Under the pieces are notes generated by a model. The model searched no databases. It saw nothing but the letters and a program-made list of their open reading frames with translations, and had not been told where the DNA came from. A program made the position numbers and the translations under genes. A stretch of DNA of 64,000 bases. Origin: Clostridia bacterium (lineage in GTDB: Bacteria; Bacillota; Clostridia; Oscillospirales; Acutalibacteraceae). The stretch's first letter is position 1, and each line of letters opens with the position of its first letter. The stretch spans positions 1-64,000 of the forward strand of contig JAFQCU010000003.1 of assembly GCA_017416285.1 (NCBI GenBank), given 5' to 3'. Below, one piece after another: positions 7,611 through 16,010 of the stretch.

Positions 7611-8492
7611 ATGACAGCTTTAAAAGAATTTTTTAAAACCCTCCTAAAAGGTGTTGTGGTTGGTCTTGGCGCAATAACACCCGGTCTTTCGGGCAGTGTT
7701 TTGCTTGTAATCTTTGGGCTTTATCACAAAGCGCTAAATGCAATAAGCACAATTTTCAAAAACTTTAAAAAGAATTTACTTTTCCTTATTCCCCTTGCAA
7801 TGGGTATTGGCACAGGTATGCTGCTGTTCAGTAAAATTGCGCAGTTCTTTTTAAACAATTTTGAAATGCAGACACGCTTTACCTTTTTGGGGTTGGTTGT
7901 TGGTACAATTCCGCTATTTATACGTGAGGTTACTAAAGAGAAAAAGGCCGAGGGCAAAAAATTTCCAAAACGTTATATTTTCCTGATTTTGGGTGCCACC
8001 GCATTTGGTCTTACCCTTTCTTATATGGGCGGTATTGGCTTTAAAGAAATCAGCAATCCAAACCTTTTGCAATCGGTTGTTTTAGGATTGGTTGTTGCCG
8101 CTTCTTATATTATTCCAGGTGTTGACAGCGCCGTTATTTTAAACTACTTCGGTATGTATAAAATGTGGCTGTCTGTTGCAGACCTCGACAACCTTTTACA
8201 GCTCGACTTTTTCCTTAAAATTGCCCTTCCCACCGCTGTTGGTCTTGCGGTTGGCGTGCTTTTGATTTCAAGTGTTATAAACTTCCTTTTAAAGCGTTAT
8301 TACACCATTACCTTTTCGGTTATTTTCGGTTTATTTATTTCAATTATACCGAAGCTTTTGAACGAAAGCTGTGTATTGGGTCTTAACGGCAAAACCGCCG
8401 TTTCGCTTATATTAATGATAATCGGATTTTGTCTTTCCTTCTTCCTTAGTGATTTGGAAAACAACCTTAAAAAATTAAAGAAAACCAACTAA
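7611..8492 (+). CDS. DUF368 membrane protein, putative polyprenyl-phosphate translocase (PopT-like)
   Basis: A 293-residue membrane protein with about eight to nine helices and the two family signatures: GVVVGLGAITPGLSGSVLLV near the N-terminus and YIIPGVDSAVILNYFGMY in the middle (an inverted-repeat pair of PG-S motifs). DUF368 proteins have been identified as undecaprenyl-phosphate recycling translocases (PopT), returning the lipid carrier across the membrane for wall synthesis. That role is taken from the family. It has its own promoter and terminator, so it is probably monocistronic. Confidence 0.88.
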   Translation: MTALKEFFKTLLKGVVVGLGAITPGLSGSVLLVIFGLYHKALNAISTIFKNFKKNLLFLIPLAMGIGTGMLLFSKIAQFFLNNFEMQTRFTFLGLVVGTIPLFIREVTKEKKAEGKKFPKRYIFLILGATAFGLTLSYMGGIGFKEISNPNLLQSVVLGLVVAASYIIPGVDSAVILNYFGMYKMWLSVADLDNLLQLDFFLKIALPTAVGLAVGVLLISSVINFLLKRYYTITFSVIFGLFISIIPKLLNESCVLGLNGKTAVSLILMIIGFCLSFFLSDLENNLKKLKKTN

Positions 8493-8493
8493 C

Positions 8494-8523
8494 AAAACCG
8501 CCTTTTAAAAGGCGGTTTTATTT
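8494..8523. terminator. bidirectional terminator between DUF368 and cotJC
   Basis: A 13-bp stem (AAAACCGCCTTTT/AAAAGGCGGTTTT, 8494-8519) with T-runs on the plus strand and A-run-derived U-tract on the minus strand, between two convergent genes. Confidence 0.9.
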
Positions 8524-8524
8524 T

Positions 8525-9133
8525 TTATCTGCAAGTCTGTTTGTCGAAGTTGGGGTTGAAAGCGTAGAAGTTTTTCTGATTCAATCTATCAGTAGTTAAG
8601 CGCAACGCTTCACCGAAACGTTGATAGTGTGTTATTTCACGCTGACGCAAGAATTTGAGCGGTTCTAAAATATCAGGGTCGTCGATAAGGCGTATTAGGT
8701 TATCATAGGTAACCCTTGCTTTTTGCTCGGCGGCTAAATCCTCGTGTAAATCAGCTAGCACGTCGCCTTTAGACTGAATATATTCAGCACGCCAAGGTAA
8801 ACCTGCAGCTGCTTGAGGATAAACCGAAGCGGTATGGTCAACAAAGTATTTATCAAATCCGCTTTGCTTAATTTCTTCAGGTGTTAAATCACGAGTTAGC
8901 TGATGCACCATAGCGCACACCATTTCTAGGTGGGCAAGTTCTTCGGTGCCGATGTCGGTTAAAATACCTTTAACCTCGTTAAAAGGCTGACCATAACGCT
9001 GAGTTAAATAGCGCATTGAAGCACCTAACTCGCCATCAGGGCCGCCGTATTGGCTTATAATTATCTGTGCGTATTTGGGATTGCGGTTTTTAATGTTTAC
9101 GGGATACTGTAATTTCTTTTCATATTGCCACAT
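8525..9133 (-). CDS. cotJC: spore coat protein CotJC (manganese-catalase fold)
   Basis: A 202-residue protein of the Mn-catalase/ferritin-like family. The MWQYEKKLQYPV start, GGPDGELGASMRYLTQRY, DIGTEELAHLEMV (metal ligands) and REITHYQRFGEAL are hallmarks of CotJC. It is a component of the endospore coat and may bind metal through the conserved Glu/His residues. GGAGGT precedes ATG 9133. It is the third gene of the cotJABC operon, 3 bp after cotJB, and shows that the host is a spore former. Confidence 0.95.
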   Translation of the reverse strand: MWQYEKKLQYPVNIKNRNPKYAQIIISQYGGPDGELGASMRYLTQRYGQPFNEVKGILTDIGTEELAHLEMVCAMVHQLTRDLTPEEIKQSGFDKYFVDHTASVYPQAAAGLPWRAEYIQSKGDVLADLHEDLAAEQKARVTYDNLIRLIDDPDILEPLKFLRQREITHYQRFGEALRLTTDRLNQKNFYAFNPNFDKQTCR

Positions 9134-9136
9134 AAA

Positions 9137-9397
9137 TTATACCTCCTTAAATTCCCAAGGCCATTTACCGTCAAGCCATTGCCAACATCCGTTTGCCGGA
9201 GCGTCAGCAGGGGTTACGATATAATTGCCAAACTGTGATTCATATTCTTTTATAAGCTCTGCCCGTTTAAAGCGATAATCCTTTAAAAGTGTCATAGCTT
9301 TTTGATTTGTTGGGTGAGTATCTAAAAACAGCACAAGCTCGTGTATTGCAAAATCGAGTGCGTGTATTTTATTTTTTAGTTCATATTTTTTATTCAT
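9137..9397 (-). CDS. cotJB: spore coat protein CotJB
   Basis: An 86-residue protein typical of CotJB: IHALDFAIHELVLFLDTHP, then YRFKRAELIKEYESQFG and a C-terminus ending in WLDGKWPWEF. It is needed for assembling CotJ proteins in the coat of related species. Its ATG overlaps the cotJA stop by 4 bp and it runs directly into cotJC. Confidence 0.93.
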   Translation of the reverse strand: MNKKYELKNKIHALDFAIHELVLFLDTHPTNQKAMTLLKDYRFKRAELIKEYESQFGNYIVTPADAPANGCWQWLDGKWPWEFKEV

Positions 9398-9657
9398 TTA
9401 TAATTACCCCCATAATAAAACGGCTTTGTAATATTGGGGAAAAGTGAACCATTTTGAAAGGCTTTTTCCTCATCATAAACATAGTCAAGCGGTTGCATAT
9501 TAACAAAAGCCATTGTCAAAACGTCCTGTGTGGGCTGTGTTTGCGGGGGATTGCATGGGTTGGTGTCAAAACAGATTTGAGGCTTGGCATCAACGTTTCC
9601 GTTACTATTGGTGACGGAATTTCTATAATCGCTAAAATCAAACATTTTTCTATCCAA
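9394..9657 (-). CDS. cotJA: spore coat-associated protein CotJA
   Basis: An 87-residue protein. The conserved CotJA part is LTMAFVNMQPLDYVYDEEKAFQNGSLFP at residues 46-73, preceded by a low-complexity Asn/Pro/Gln region. The start is TTG 9657, because AAGGAG lies 8 nt upstream of it while the nearest ATG (9645) would be 20 nt away. It is the first gene of cotJABC. A mother-cell sigma factor promoter is expected upstream, but I could not identify one with confidence. Confidence 0.88.
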   Translation of the reverse strand: MDRKMFDFSDYRNSVTNSNGNVDAKPQICFDTNPCNPPQTQPTQDVLTMAFVNMQPLDYVYDEEKAFQNGSLFPNITKPFYYGGNYK

Positions 9658-9767
9658 TTTTAATTCTCCTTATTAATTTTTCGCTTGTCCTATAACAGTA
9701 TATTTTGGTTTTACAAATGCGTTACTGAAAAATACAAAATAATGTCAAAAAAACATAAAAAATATTA

Positions 9768-9796
9768 TTGTAAAATCTTGACATTTAATGTATAAT
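9768..9796 (+). promoter_or_regulatory. promoter of oxaloacetate decarboxylase operon
   Basis: TTGTAA (9768-9773), 17 nt, TATAAT (9791-9796). The better-looking TTGACA at 9778 is only 7 nt from this -10, so it is not the functional partner. About 90 nt of leader precede the first start codon. Confidence 0.65.
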
Positions 9797-9890
9797 ATAT
9801 GTAAATAGGCGAAATTTGGGAATTTTATTAAATAGGACCAAGTTTCTAAATTTAAAAACTTTTGAAGGCTTAAGGGAGGTGCCTGTAAAA

Positions 9891-10208
9891 ATGTATGATT
9901 TAATGTTGGCTAAAGCAACTGACGTTATCAAAGATATACCTGATGCACAGGTTGTAATTATTGGCGTTGGTACTGTTTTTGCGGGTCTTGTGTGTATTGT
10001 GCTTTTATGCAAAATTATTGGTTTGTTTTGCGGTAAAGCAAAATCTACCGAAAAGATCCTAACTGCTGCCCCTGCACCGCAAGTGCAAACCGCTGCGCAG
10101 CCAATCGAAAACCGTCAGCAGATTATTGCCGCAGTTTCTGCAGCTGTTGCTGAAGAATTGGGAACCGACGTTTCCGCAATAAGAATTTTATCATTTAAAA
10201 AAATCTAA
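9891..10208 (+). CDS. oadG: oxaloacetate decarboxylase gamma subunit (OadG-like)
   Basis: A 105-residue protein with one membrane helix (VVIIGVGTVFAGLVCIVLLC, about residues 22-41), a Pro/Ala/Gln linker, and a cytoplasmic tail ending AVAEELGTDVSAIRILSFKK, the OadG plan. It anchors and assembles the biotin-dependent Na+ pump. The start is ATG 9891 with GGGAGGT ten bases upstream; the frame is open from 9816 but lacks a ribosome site there. It is the first gene of the decarboxylase operon. Confidence 0.88.
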   Translation: MYDLMLAKATDVIKDIPDAQVVIIGVGTVFAGLVCIVLLCKIIGLFCGKAKSTEKILTAAPAPQVQTAAQPIENRQQIIAAVSAAVAEELGTDVSAIRILSFKKI

Positions 10209-10225
10209 GAAAAAGGTGTAAAATT

Positions 10226-10597
10226 ATGAAAAAATATAATGTTACTGTAAACGGTACCGCTTATGAAATTACTTTAGAGGTTGTTGACGCTGCTGACGTT
10301 AAGGCAGCTCCTGCTCCTGTTGCTGCTCCCACAGTAGCCCCTGCTCCTGTTGCAGCTCCTGCTCCCGTAGCTGCTCCCGCAGGCGGTGAAACTGTAAACA
10401 GCCCAATGCCCGGCACAATTCTTTCTATCAACGTACAAAACGGCTCTGTTGTTAAGAAGGGTGACGTTCTCATGATTTTGGAAGCTATGAAAATGGAAAA
10501 CGAAATTATGTCACCTTGCGACGGCACTATTGCATCTGTTAACGTAAATGCAGGTGCTTCTGTTGAAACCGGCGCTGTTCTTTGCGTTATCGCTTAA
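10226..10597 (+). CDS. biotin carboxyl carrier protein of the Na+ decarboxylase
   Basis: A 123-residue biotin carrier. A short N-terminal beta segment is followed by a flexible Ala/Pro linker (APAPVAAP repeats, residues 28-51) and a biotinyl domain with EAMKMENEI, whose central Lys carries biotin. It shuttles CO2 between the carboxyltransferase (gene at 11891) and the membrane decarboxylase (gene at 10625). In Klebsiella this domain is fused to the alpha subunit; here it is free-standing, as in glutaconyl-CoA decarboxylase gamma. Confidence 0.93.
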   Translation: MKKYNVTVNGTAYEITLEVVDAADVKAAPAPVAAPTVAPAPVAAPAPVAAPAGGETVNSPMPGTILSINVQNGSVVKKGDVLMILEAMKMENEIMSPCDGTIASVNVNAGASVETGAVLCVIA

Positions 10598-10624
10598 TTT
10601 CCTCGCTTTTAAGGAGTATTTAAA

Positions 10625-11878
10625 ATGTTAGACGCAATAATTGACTTTTTAAAACAAACCGGTTTTTACCTGCTTGGTGCCGGATTTTTAGAAGAGGGTT
10701 GGAAATATGCCGTAATGATTACGATTTCCCTTGTACTTCTATATCTCGGCATTAAAAAGCAGTTTGAACCTTTACTTTTAATTGGTATTGCATTTGGTAT
10801 GCTTCTTACCAACCTCCCCGGTGCCGGCCTTTACAGCCAAGCTTTGTGGGATGAATTTATGACCGAAGGCAGTGCAAATTACCACAATTATGGTTATATC
10901 CTTGCAAACGGCGGTCTTTTGGACTTCCTTTACATTGGTGTTAAAACCTGTATTTACCCCTGCCTTATCTTTATCGGCATCGGCGCTATGACCGACTTCG
11001 GCCCCCTTATTTCAAACCCCAAGTCACTCCTTTTAGGAGCAGCCGCACAAACCGGTATTTTTGCAACCTTTATTGGTGCAAAGCTTTTAGGCTTCGATGG
11101 CTTGGAGGCATCTTCAATCGGTATTATTGGTGGCGCTGACGGTCCTACCGCTATTTTCGTAACCTCGAAATTAGCACCTCATATTTTAGGACCAATCGCT
11201 GTTGCCGCTTACAGCTATATGGCACTTGTTCCTGTAATTCAGCCCCCTATAATGAAGCTTCTCACCACTAAGAAGGAACGTGAAATCGTAATGAAGCCCC
11301 TTCGTGAGGTTTCAAAAACCGAAAAGATTTTGTTCCCCATTATCATTACAATTTTTGTTGCATTACTTGTTCCGTCTGCTACCCCGTTGGTTGGCTGCTT
11401 AATGCTTGGTAACCTTTGGAAGGAATGTGGCGTTGCTGAACGTCTTTGCAAAACTGCGCAGAACGAGCTTATGAACATTGTTACCATTTTCCTCGGTATT
11501 TCGGTTGGTGCAACCGCAACAGCAGGAACCTTCCTTAACACCACAAGAAACGTTGTAAATATTGGTGGTACCGAAATCAATTTGCTTCGCTTGCCCACAC
11601 TTGAAATTATTGTTTTAGGTGTTGTTGCATTCGGCGTTGCTACCGCTTGCGGCCTTCTTTTTGCTAAATTTATGAACTTGTTCAGCAAGAATAAGATTAA
11701 TCCTCTTATCGGCTCAGCCGGTGTTTCCGCAGTTCCTATGGCTGCACGTGTTTCACAAACCGTTGGTCAAAAAGCAAACCCCTCAAACTTCTTGCTTATG
11801 CATGCTATGGGCCCGAATGTTGCAGGTGTTATCGGTTCTGCTATTGCTGCCGGCGCACTTATTGCTATATTCGGTTAA
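10625..11878 (+). CDS. oadB: Na+-translocating decarboxylase beta subunit
   Basis: A 417-residue polytopic membrane protein that couples decarboxylation of carboxybiotin to Na+ export. The conserved [20 protein letters not shown] (about residues 164-183) includes the Asp thought to bind Na+, and [16 protein letters not shown] and [19 protein letters not shown] close the C-terminal half. It lies 27 bp after the biotin carrier and 12 bp before the carboxyltransferase gene. It converts fermentation of dicarboxylates into a sodium gradient. Confidence 0.96.
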   Translation: MLDAIIDFLKQTGFYLLGAGFLEEGWKYAVMITISLVLLYLGIKKQFEPLLLIGIAFGMLLTNLPGAGLYSQALWDEFMTEGSANYHNYGYILANGGLLDFLYIGVKTCIYPCLIFIGIGAMTDFGPLISNPKSLLLGAAAQTGIFATFIGAKLLGFDGLEASSIGIIGGADGPTAIFVTSKLAPHILGPIAVAAYSYMALVPVIQPPIMKLLTTKKEREIVMKPLREVSKTEKILFPIIITIFVALLVPSATPLVGCLMLGNLWKECGVAERLCKTAQNELMNIVTIFLGISVGATATAGTFLNTTRNVVNIGGTEINLLRLPTLEIIVLGVVAFGVATACGLLFAKFMNLFSKNKINPLIGSAGVSAVPMAARVSQTVGQKANPSNFLLMHAMGPNVAGVIGSAIAAGALIAIFG

Positions 11879-11890
11879 AGGAGAATTTAA

Positions 11891-13303
11891 ATGAAAAATA
11901 ACAAGTTATTTATAACCGATACCATTTTGCGTGACGCCCACCAATCACAGGCTGCCACCAGAATGAGAATCGACGATATGATCCCCGCACTTGAGCAGCT
12001 TGACCAAATTGGTTATTGGTCACTTGAATGTTGGGGTGGCGCTACCTTTGACGTATGTATGCGCTTTTTAAACGAAGACCCTTGGGAAAGACTTCGTACA
12101 CTTAAAAAATATATGCCCAACACAAAGCTTCAAATGCTTTTCCGTGGTCAGAACATTCTCGGCTACAAGCATTATGCCGATGACGTGGTTGATTCCTTTG
12201 TTGGTAAATCCATTGAAAACGGTATTGAAGTTATCCGTATTTTCGACGCTCTCAACGATACCCGTAACCTTGAACAGGCAATCAAGAGCTGTAAAAAATA
12301 CGGCGGCATATGTGAGCCTGCTTTAAGCTATACCGAAAGCCCCGTTCACAACGAAGAATACTTTGTAAAGCTTGCTAAAGAGCTTGAACAAATGGGTGCT
12401 GATGTTATTTGTATTAAGGATATGGCTAACCTGCTTTTACCCTTCGACGCATATTCACTTGTTAAGAAGCTAAAGGAAAACGTAAGCGTTCCGATTCATC
12501 TTCACACCCACAACACCACCGGTACCGGTGATATGGTGTATTTGATGGCTGCTCAAGCAGGTGTTGACATTGTTGATACTGCGCTTTCTCCCTTGGCAAA
12601 CGGTACTGCACAGCCCTCTACCGAAGCTTTGGTAGCAACACTTAACGGCACTGCACGTGACACCGGTCTTGACATTAATAAATTAAGCGACGTTGCCGCA
12701 CACTTCCGTAAGGTTGCTGACAAAATGAAGGCAGACGGCATCTTAGACCCAAAGGTATTAAACGTTGACACCAAAACCCTTATTTATCAGGTTCCCGGCG
12801 GTATGCTTTCAAATATGCTTTCTCAGCTTAAGCAAGCCGGCAAAGAAGATAAATATTATGACGTGCTTGCTGAAGTTCCACGTGTACGTAAGGACTTTGG
12901 TTATCCTCCTCTTGTAACTCCCACCAGCCAAATCGTTGGTACTCAAGCAGTTATGAACGTAATCGCAGGTGAAAGATACAAGATGGTTCCTAAGGAATCA
13001 AAGGGTCTTTTAAAGGGTGAATATGGTCGCTTACCTGCACCTGTGGATGAAGATATCCGCAAGAAGTGCATTGGCGATGACGAGATTATCACCTGTCGTC
13101 CTGCAGACCTTATTGCACCTGAATTTGATAAATACAAGGCAGAGCTTGAAGCTAAAGGTCTTGGTAACGGCACCGATGAAGACGTATTAAGCTATGCTCT
13201 CTTCCCGCAGGTTGCTGAAAAATTCTTTAAGGTACGTGACGCTGCTCCCGTAGTTGATGAAAACGGTGTTCGCAACCTCGTTGTTGAAGATTTATCTATC
13301 TAA
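11891..13303 (+). CDS. oadA: oxaloacetate decarboxylase alpha subunit, carboxyltransferase domain only
   Basis: A 470-residue carboxyltransferase. TDTILRDAHQSQAATRMR is the signature of the pyruvate/oxaloacetate group, with metal-binding HLHTHNTTGTGD and biotin-binding IKDMANLL. It transfers CO2 from oxaloacetate to the separate biotin carrier. It ends after the conserved carboxyltransferase/LeuA dimer region and lacks the C-terminal biotin domain, which is encoded at 10226. GGAG precedes ATG 11891; it is the last gene before a terminator. Confidence 0.95.
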   Translation: MKNNKLFITDTILRDAHQSQAATRMRIDDMIPALEQLDQIGYWSLECWGGATFDVCMRFLNEDPWERLRTLKKYMPNTKLQMLFRGQNILGYKHYADDVVDSFVGKSIENGIEVIRIFDALNDTRNLEQAIKSCKKYGGICEPALSYTESPVHNEEYFVKLAKELEQMGADVICIKDMANLLLPFDAYSLVKKLKENVSVPIHLHTHNTTGTGDMVYLMAAQAGVDIVDTALSPLANGTAQPSTEALVATLNGTARDTGLDINKLSDVAAHFRKVADKMKADGILDPKVLNVDTKTLIYQVPGGMLSNMLSQLKQAGKEDKYYDVLAEVPRVRKDFGYPPLVTPTSQIVGTQAVMNVIAGERYKMVPKESKGLLKGEYGRLPAPVDEDIRKKCIGDDEIITCRPADLIAPEFDKYKAELEAKGLGNGTDEDVLSYALFPQVAEKFFKVRDAAPVVDENGVRNLVVEDLSI

Positions 13304-13309
13304 TTTTAA

Positions 13310-13346
13310 AAGCGTATCGAACATAAAGTTCGATACGCTTATTTTA
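13310..13346. terminator. terminator of the oad operon
   Basis: A 13-bp stem (AAGCGTATCGAAC/GTTCGATACGCTT, 13310-13340) with a 5-nt loop and a T-rich tail. It also lies at the end of the convergent M14 peptidase gene. Confidence 0.9.
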
Positions 13347-14246
13347 TATTATGGTAGCTAATGTCAGCATTTCACGTATTTTAAGATAAATTTCCTCGCC
13401 GGATTCGGCGGGTAACGGGTTTTGCCCTTTCCCTACTTCAACTGTAAATCCGGGACGATTATATTCCTCAATAAACCAATCTTTAAAGCCACCGCCGTCA
13501 GCAATAGAAATCGGCACGTCAAGTGCATAACCCGAAGCCGTTGCCAAAATTTCAGCAATGCGCTTTGAGCGTGGCGGTGCACACTCACCAAAATTCCAAT
13601 ATATTACTTCGCCCTGACTATGTAATGCTATTGCGTGGCGTATTTTTGTATTTTTACATAATTTTACAAGTGCCGTGGTTTCGGGCTCGCTTTCGGGTCT
13701 TGGTCCGCCATAGCGTGTAGGTGCGGGTCCGTATATTCCCTGCTTTCGTTCCCTTTCCCTTAGGTTTTCCCAATCGGCATTAAAATTGTGGTTAATATCC
13801 ACACCACGAAAATTTGCGTTCCAATGGGTGAAATCATTTTTGCAAAGCCGTGAAATTCGGTCAGCGTCACCGCCGCAAGCCGCCCGTCCCAAAAGAGATA
13901 TATCGCATCCATCAGGATTAACGCACGGCACAAATATTACACCTCGGCCTTTTAGCCCACGTATAGCATTTACACCTTCAATAGACAGGTCGTTCTTAAT
14001 TGCAAACGCCAAATCCTCTATATACATTAATAATACAGTTGCAGTAATTCTTTCGCTACCGTGAAAAGCCGCAGTTATAAGACTGTATTCACTTGCTGCA
14101 CCGATTTTGAGCGCCGTAATATCTTTACCCATACAGCTTTTACCAATAACCGAACGCTTTATGAATGGGTATTCACGGCAAATTTCATCAATCAAACGTT
14201 GTCGACCATAGTAATCATATTCCAAAGGCTTTACTATTGCTTTCAT
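13344..14246 (-). CDS. M14-family zinc metallopeptidase
   Basis: A 300-residue carboxypeptidase-like enzyme. Zinc ligands are visible as HGSE (FHGSERITATV) and the later His in ALHSQGEVIYW, and the catalytic Glu is in FTVEVGKGQNP near the C-terminus. NPDGCDISLLG and GVDINHNFNADW are typical of the gamma-D-glutamyl-diaminopimelate peptidase branch, so muropeptide trimming or spore/wall turnover is likely (inference). It has no signal peptide, suggesting a cytosolic enzyme. The start is ATG 14246 with AGAGGTG upstream; the GTG at 14255 is part of that ribosome site. Confidence 0.88.
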   Translation of the reverse strand: MKAIVKPLEYDYYGRQRLIDEICREYPFIKRSVIGKSCMGKDITALKIGAASEYSLITAAFHGSERITATVLLMYIEDLAFAIKNDLSIEGVNAIRGLKGRGVIFVPCVNPDGCDISLLGRAACGGDADRISRLCKNDFTHWNANFRGVDINHNFNADWENLRERERKQGIYGPAPTRYGGPRPESEPETTALVKLCKNTKIRHAIALHSQGEVIYWNFGECAPPRSKRIAEILATASGYALDVPISIADGGGFKDWFIEEYNRPGFTVEVGKGQNPLPAESGEEIYLKIREMLTLATII

Positions 14247-14309
14247 TTTTAACACCTCTTTAAATATATATTAAATCAGAAGTTAAATAATGTTTTTTTA
14301 TGCGAATAA

Positions 14310-14338
14310 TTGACAACTTGACTATGTAAATATATAAT
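14310..14338 (+). promoter_or_regulatory. consensus promoter of NUDIX gene
   Basis: TTGACA (14310-14315), 17 nt, TATAAT (14333-14338), a perfect housekeeping promoter. Initiation near 14345 rules out the ATG at 14344 as start. Confidence 0.85.
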
Positions 14339-14355
14339 TATTAATGGTGATATCA

Positions 14356-14904
14356 ATGAATTTATCTGAAAAACAACTTACAAAGGAATATATTTTTAAG
14401 GGTAAGGTCATAAACGTAAGACGTGACACAGCCATTATACCTGACGGCACAACTGCTATACGTGAAGTGGTAGAACACAACGGTGGCGTATGTGTTGCCG
14501 CACTTACCGATAATAACGAGGTTTTGTTTGTAAAGCAGTTCCGTTACCCTTATATGGAGGAAATTTTTGAAATACCCGCCGGCAAGCGTGATTCTTTGAC
14601 AGAAGACCCTTTAGAATGTGGCAAACGTGAGCTAAAGGAGGAAACAGGTGCAACTGCAAAACGCTTTGTATCACTTGGTCAGCTTTACCCGACACCCGGC
14701 TATTGCGGTGAGATAATTTGGATGTTCGCCGCATTTGACCTTGATTTTGGCGACTGCGACCCCGATGATGATGAATTTTTGGAGATTGAGAAAATTCCGC
14801 TTGAAAAAGCCGTTGAAATGGTAATTAACGGCGAGCTAAAGGATGCTAAAACACAAGCCGCCATTTTAAAGCTTAAATATTTAATTGATAATAAAAGAAT
14901 ATAA
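14356..14904 (+). CDS. nudF: NUDIX hydrolase, probable ADP-ribose pyrophosphatase
   Basis: A 182-residue Nudix protein with the ADP-ribose pyrophosphatase layout (FKGKVINVRRDTAIIPDG, VREVVEHNGGV, LFVKQFRYPYMEEIFEIPAG). The Nudix box reads GKRDSLTEDPLECGKRELKEETG, with one extra residue before the first Glu compared with the usual G-x5-E spacing but an intact REL-KEET core. It probably hydrolyses ADP-ribose to AMP and ribose 5-phosphate. The start is ATG 14356 behind GGTGA; the gene is monocistronic. Confidence 0.9.
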   Translation: MNLSEKQLTKEYIFKGKVINVRRDTAIIPDGTTAIREVVEHNGGVCVAALTDNNEVLFVKQFRYPYMEEIFEIPAGKRDSLTEDPLECGKRELKEETGATAKRFVSLGQLYPTPGYCGEIIWMFAAFDLDFGDCDPDDDEFLEIEKIPLEKAVEMVINGELKDAKTQAAILKLKYLIDNKRI

Positions 14905-14907
14905 AAT

Positions 14908-14940
14908 AACACCGCTTGAATTCAAGCGGTGTTTAAATTT
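14908..14940. terminator. bidirectional terminator after NUDIX gene
   Basis: A perfect 26-nt palindrome (AACACCGCTTGAA and its complement, 14908-14933) followed by TTAAATTT, between convergent genes. Confidence 0.85.
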
Positions 14941-16006
14941 ATTTACTATTTGGGGTTTGCATATCAATAACCTTTAAGCCGTTAGCCGTTTTTTCAATAT
15001 AAACGTACTTATCGAAATAGTCCTTATACACGTTATTACCCCAAGTAAGAATATGGGTAAAGGTTACACGGCAGCTGTATAGATTATCGTTATACTTATG
15101 TGCTTCACCAAAAGTAACGTCCTCAAAGCGGTAGCCTGTATGTGTCCATACCCAAAGCTCGGTCTTGCGAACGTACTTATAAAACTCAGTAGAGGTATCA
15201 AAGAAATGTGAAATACTTCCGAGAGAAGCATCCTCCTGCATAAATTTTGCATACCCTTGACTTGCGTTTAATGCGTGTGTTTTAAGTGAGTTAAATTCTG
15301 CCTCATCTATACCTTGAGCAACGGTATAAACACCATTTTTTTCGCTGATTTCAACCTCGTTACCGTCAGCTGAATACGCCTTAACCTCAAACTTATCAGA
15401 AATTATGTTTTCCACCGTAACGGTTTGAAGTGTCACAACTGAATTTTCACCAATTTTATCGGTTAAAATTTTAGGTAATTTATTATCAATACGGTCTTCC
15501 TTCTTAACCTCTACCCCGTTGATAACCAGCTTTATGTCAGACGGAACGTATATTGTATATTTATTGCAAATATCGCTGGCTATTTCGGCCATACCAACGC
15601 TGTAGCCTTTTATACCGTATTTGCCGCCTCTTTTAGCTTTTTTAAGATAAAAGGTTAAAATGCTTTCATCATCGGCTTTAATATTGTAAGCCTCGTTATA
15701 ACCTTCAAGCTTTTTACCGGATGATGATACGGTAAGCTTTTTCTTACCTATAATAGATTTAAAAGCATCATTAATATCGTCCTTATTTTCATAAGCTGAA
15801 ATCGGTATATTATAAGTATCAACAGCACCCTTTAAGTCACCTTTTTGAAGATATTCAGTAACGATAATATCCATAAGACCTGTGGGCTGTGCTGCCTCAT
15901 AAACCGAAAGCACCGAATTTAGCACAAATAAGCCAACCATTAACAAAACCAAGAATACCGCAATAACGGAAAAATAAATTTTATAAAACAAAGGTTTATT
16001 TTTCAT
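14939..16006 (-). CDS. membrane-anchored extracytoplasmic protein of unknown function
   Basis: A 355-residue protein with a short basic N-terminus, one hydrophobic helix (about residues 10-33) and a long extracytoplasmic region that I do not recognise. The C-terminal 90 residues have the alternating pattern of a small alpha-beta (NTF2/DUF4878-like) fold ending in VYIEKTANGLKVIDMQ. The start is ATG 16006, whose GGAGGAATAA ribosome site includes the stop codon of the upstream glycosyltransferase fusion. The two are clearly co-translated and probably act together at the cell surface. Confidence 0.75.
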   Translation of the reverse strand: MKNKPLFYKIYFSVIAVFLVLLMVGLFVLNSVLSVYEAAQPTGLMDIIVTEYLQKGDLKGAVDTYNIPISAYENKDDINDAFKSIIGKKKLTVSSSGKKLEGYNEAYNIKADDESILTFYLKKAKRGGKYGIKGYSVGMAEIASDICNKYTIYVPSDIKLVINGVEVKKEDRIDNKLPKILTDKIGENSVVTLQTVTVENIISDKFEVKAYSADGNEVEISEKNGVYTVAQGIDEAEFNSLKTHALNASQGYAKFMQEDASLGSISHFFDTSTEFYKYVRKTELWVWTHTGYRFEDVTFGEAHKYNDNLYSCRVTFTHILTWGNNVYKDYFDKYVYIEKTANGLKVIDMQTPNSK

Positions 16007-16010
16007 ACTC

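Noticed and set aside
9658..9767. Sigma-E type promoter for cotJA.
   Set aside because: Only a weak match (ATATACTGT-like -10) could be found by eye, not enough to list.
9778..9796. TTGACA at 9778 with TATAAT at 9791 as the oad promoter.
   Set aside because: The spacing is only 7 nt; TTGTAA at 9768 has the correct 17 nt.
11239..11688. A 149-codon minus-strand frame inside oadB.
   Set aside because: Antisense to conserved membrane helices, no start signal.
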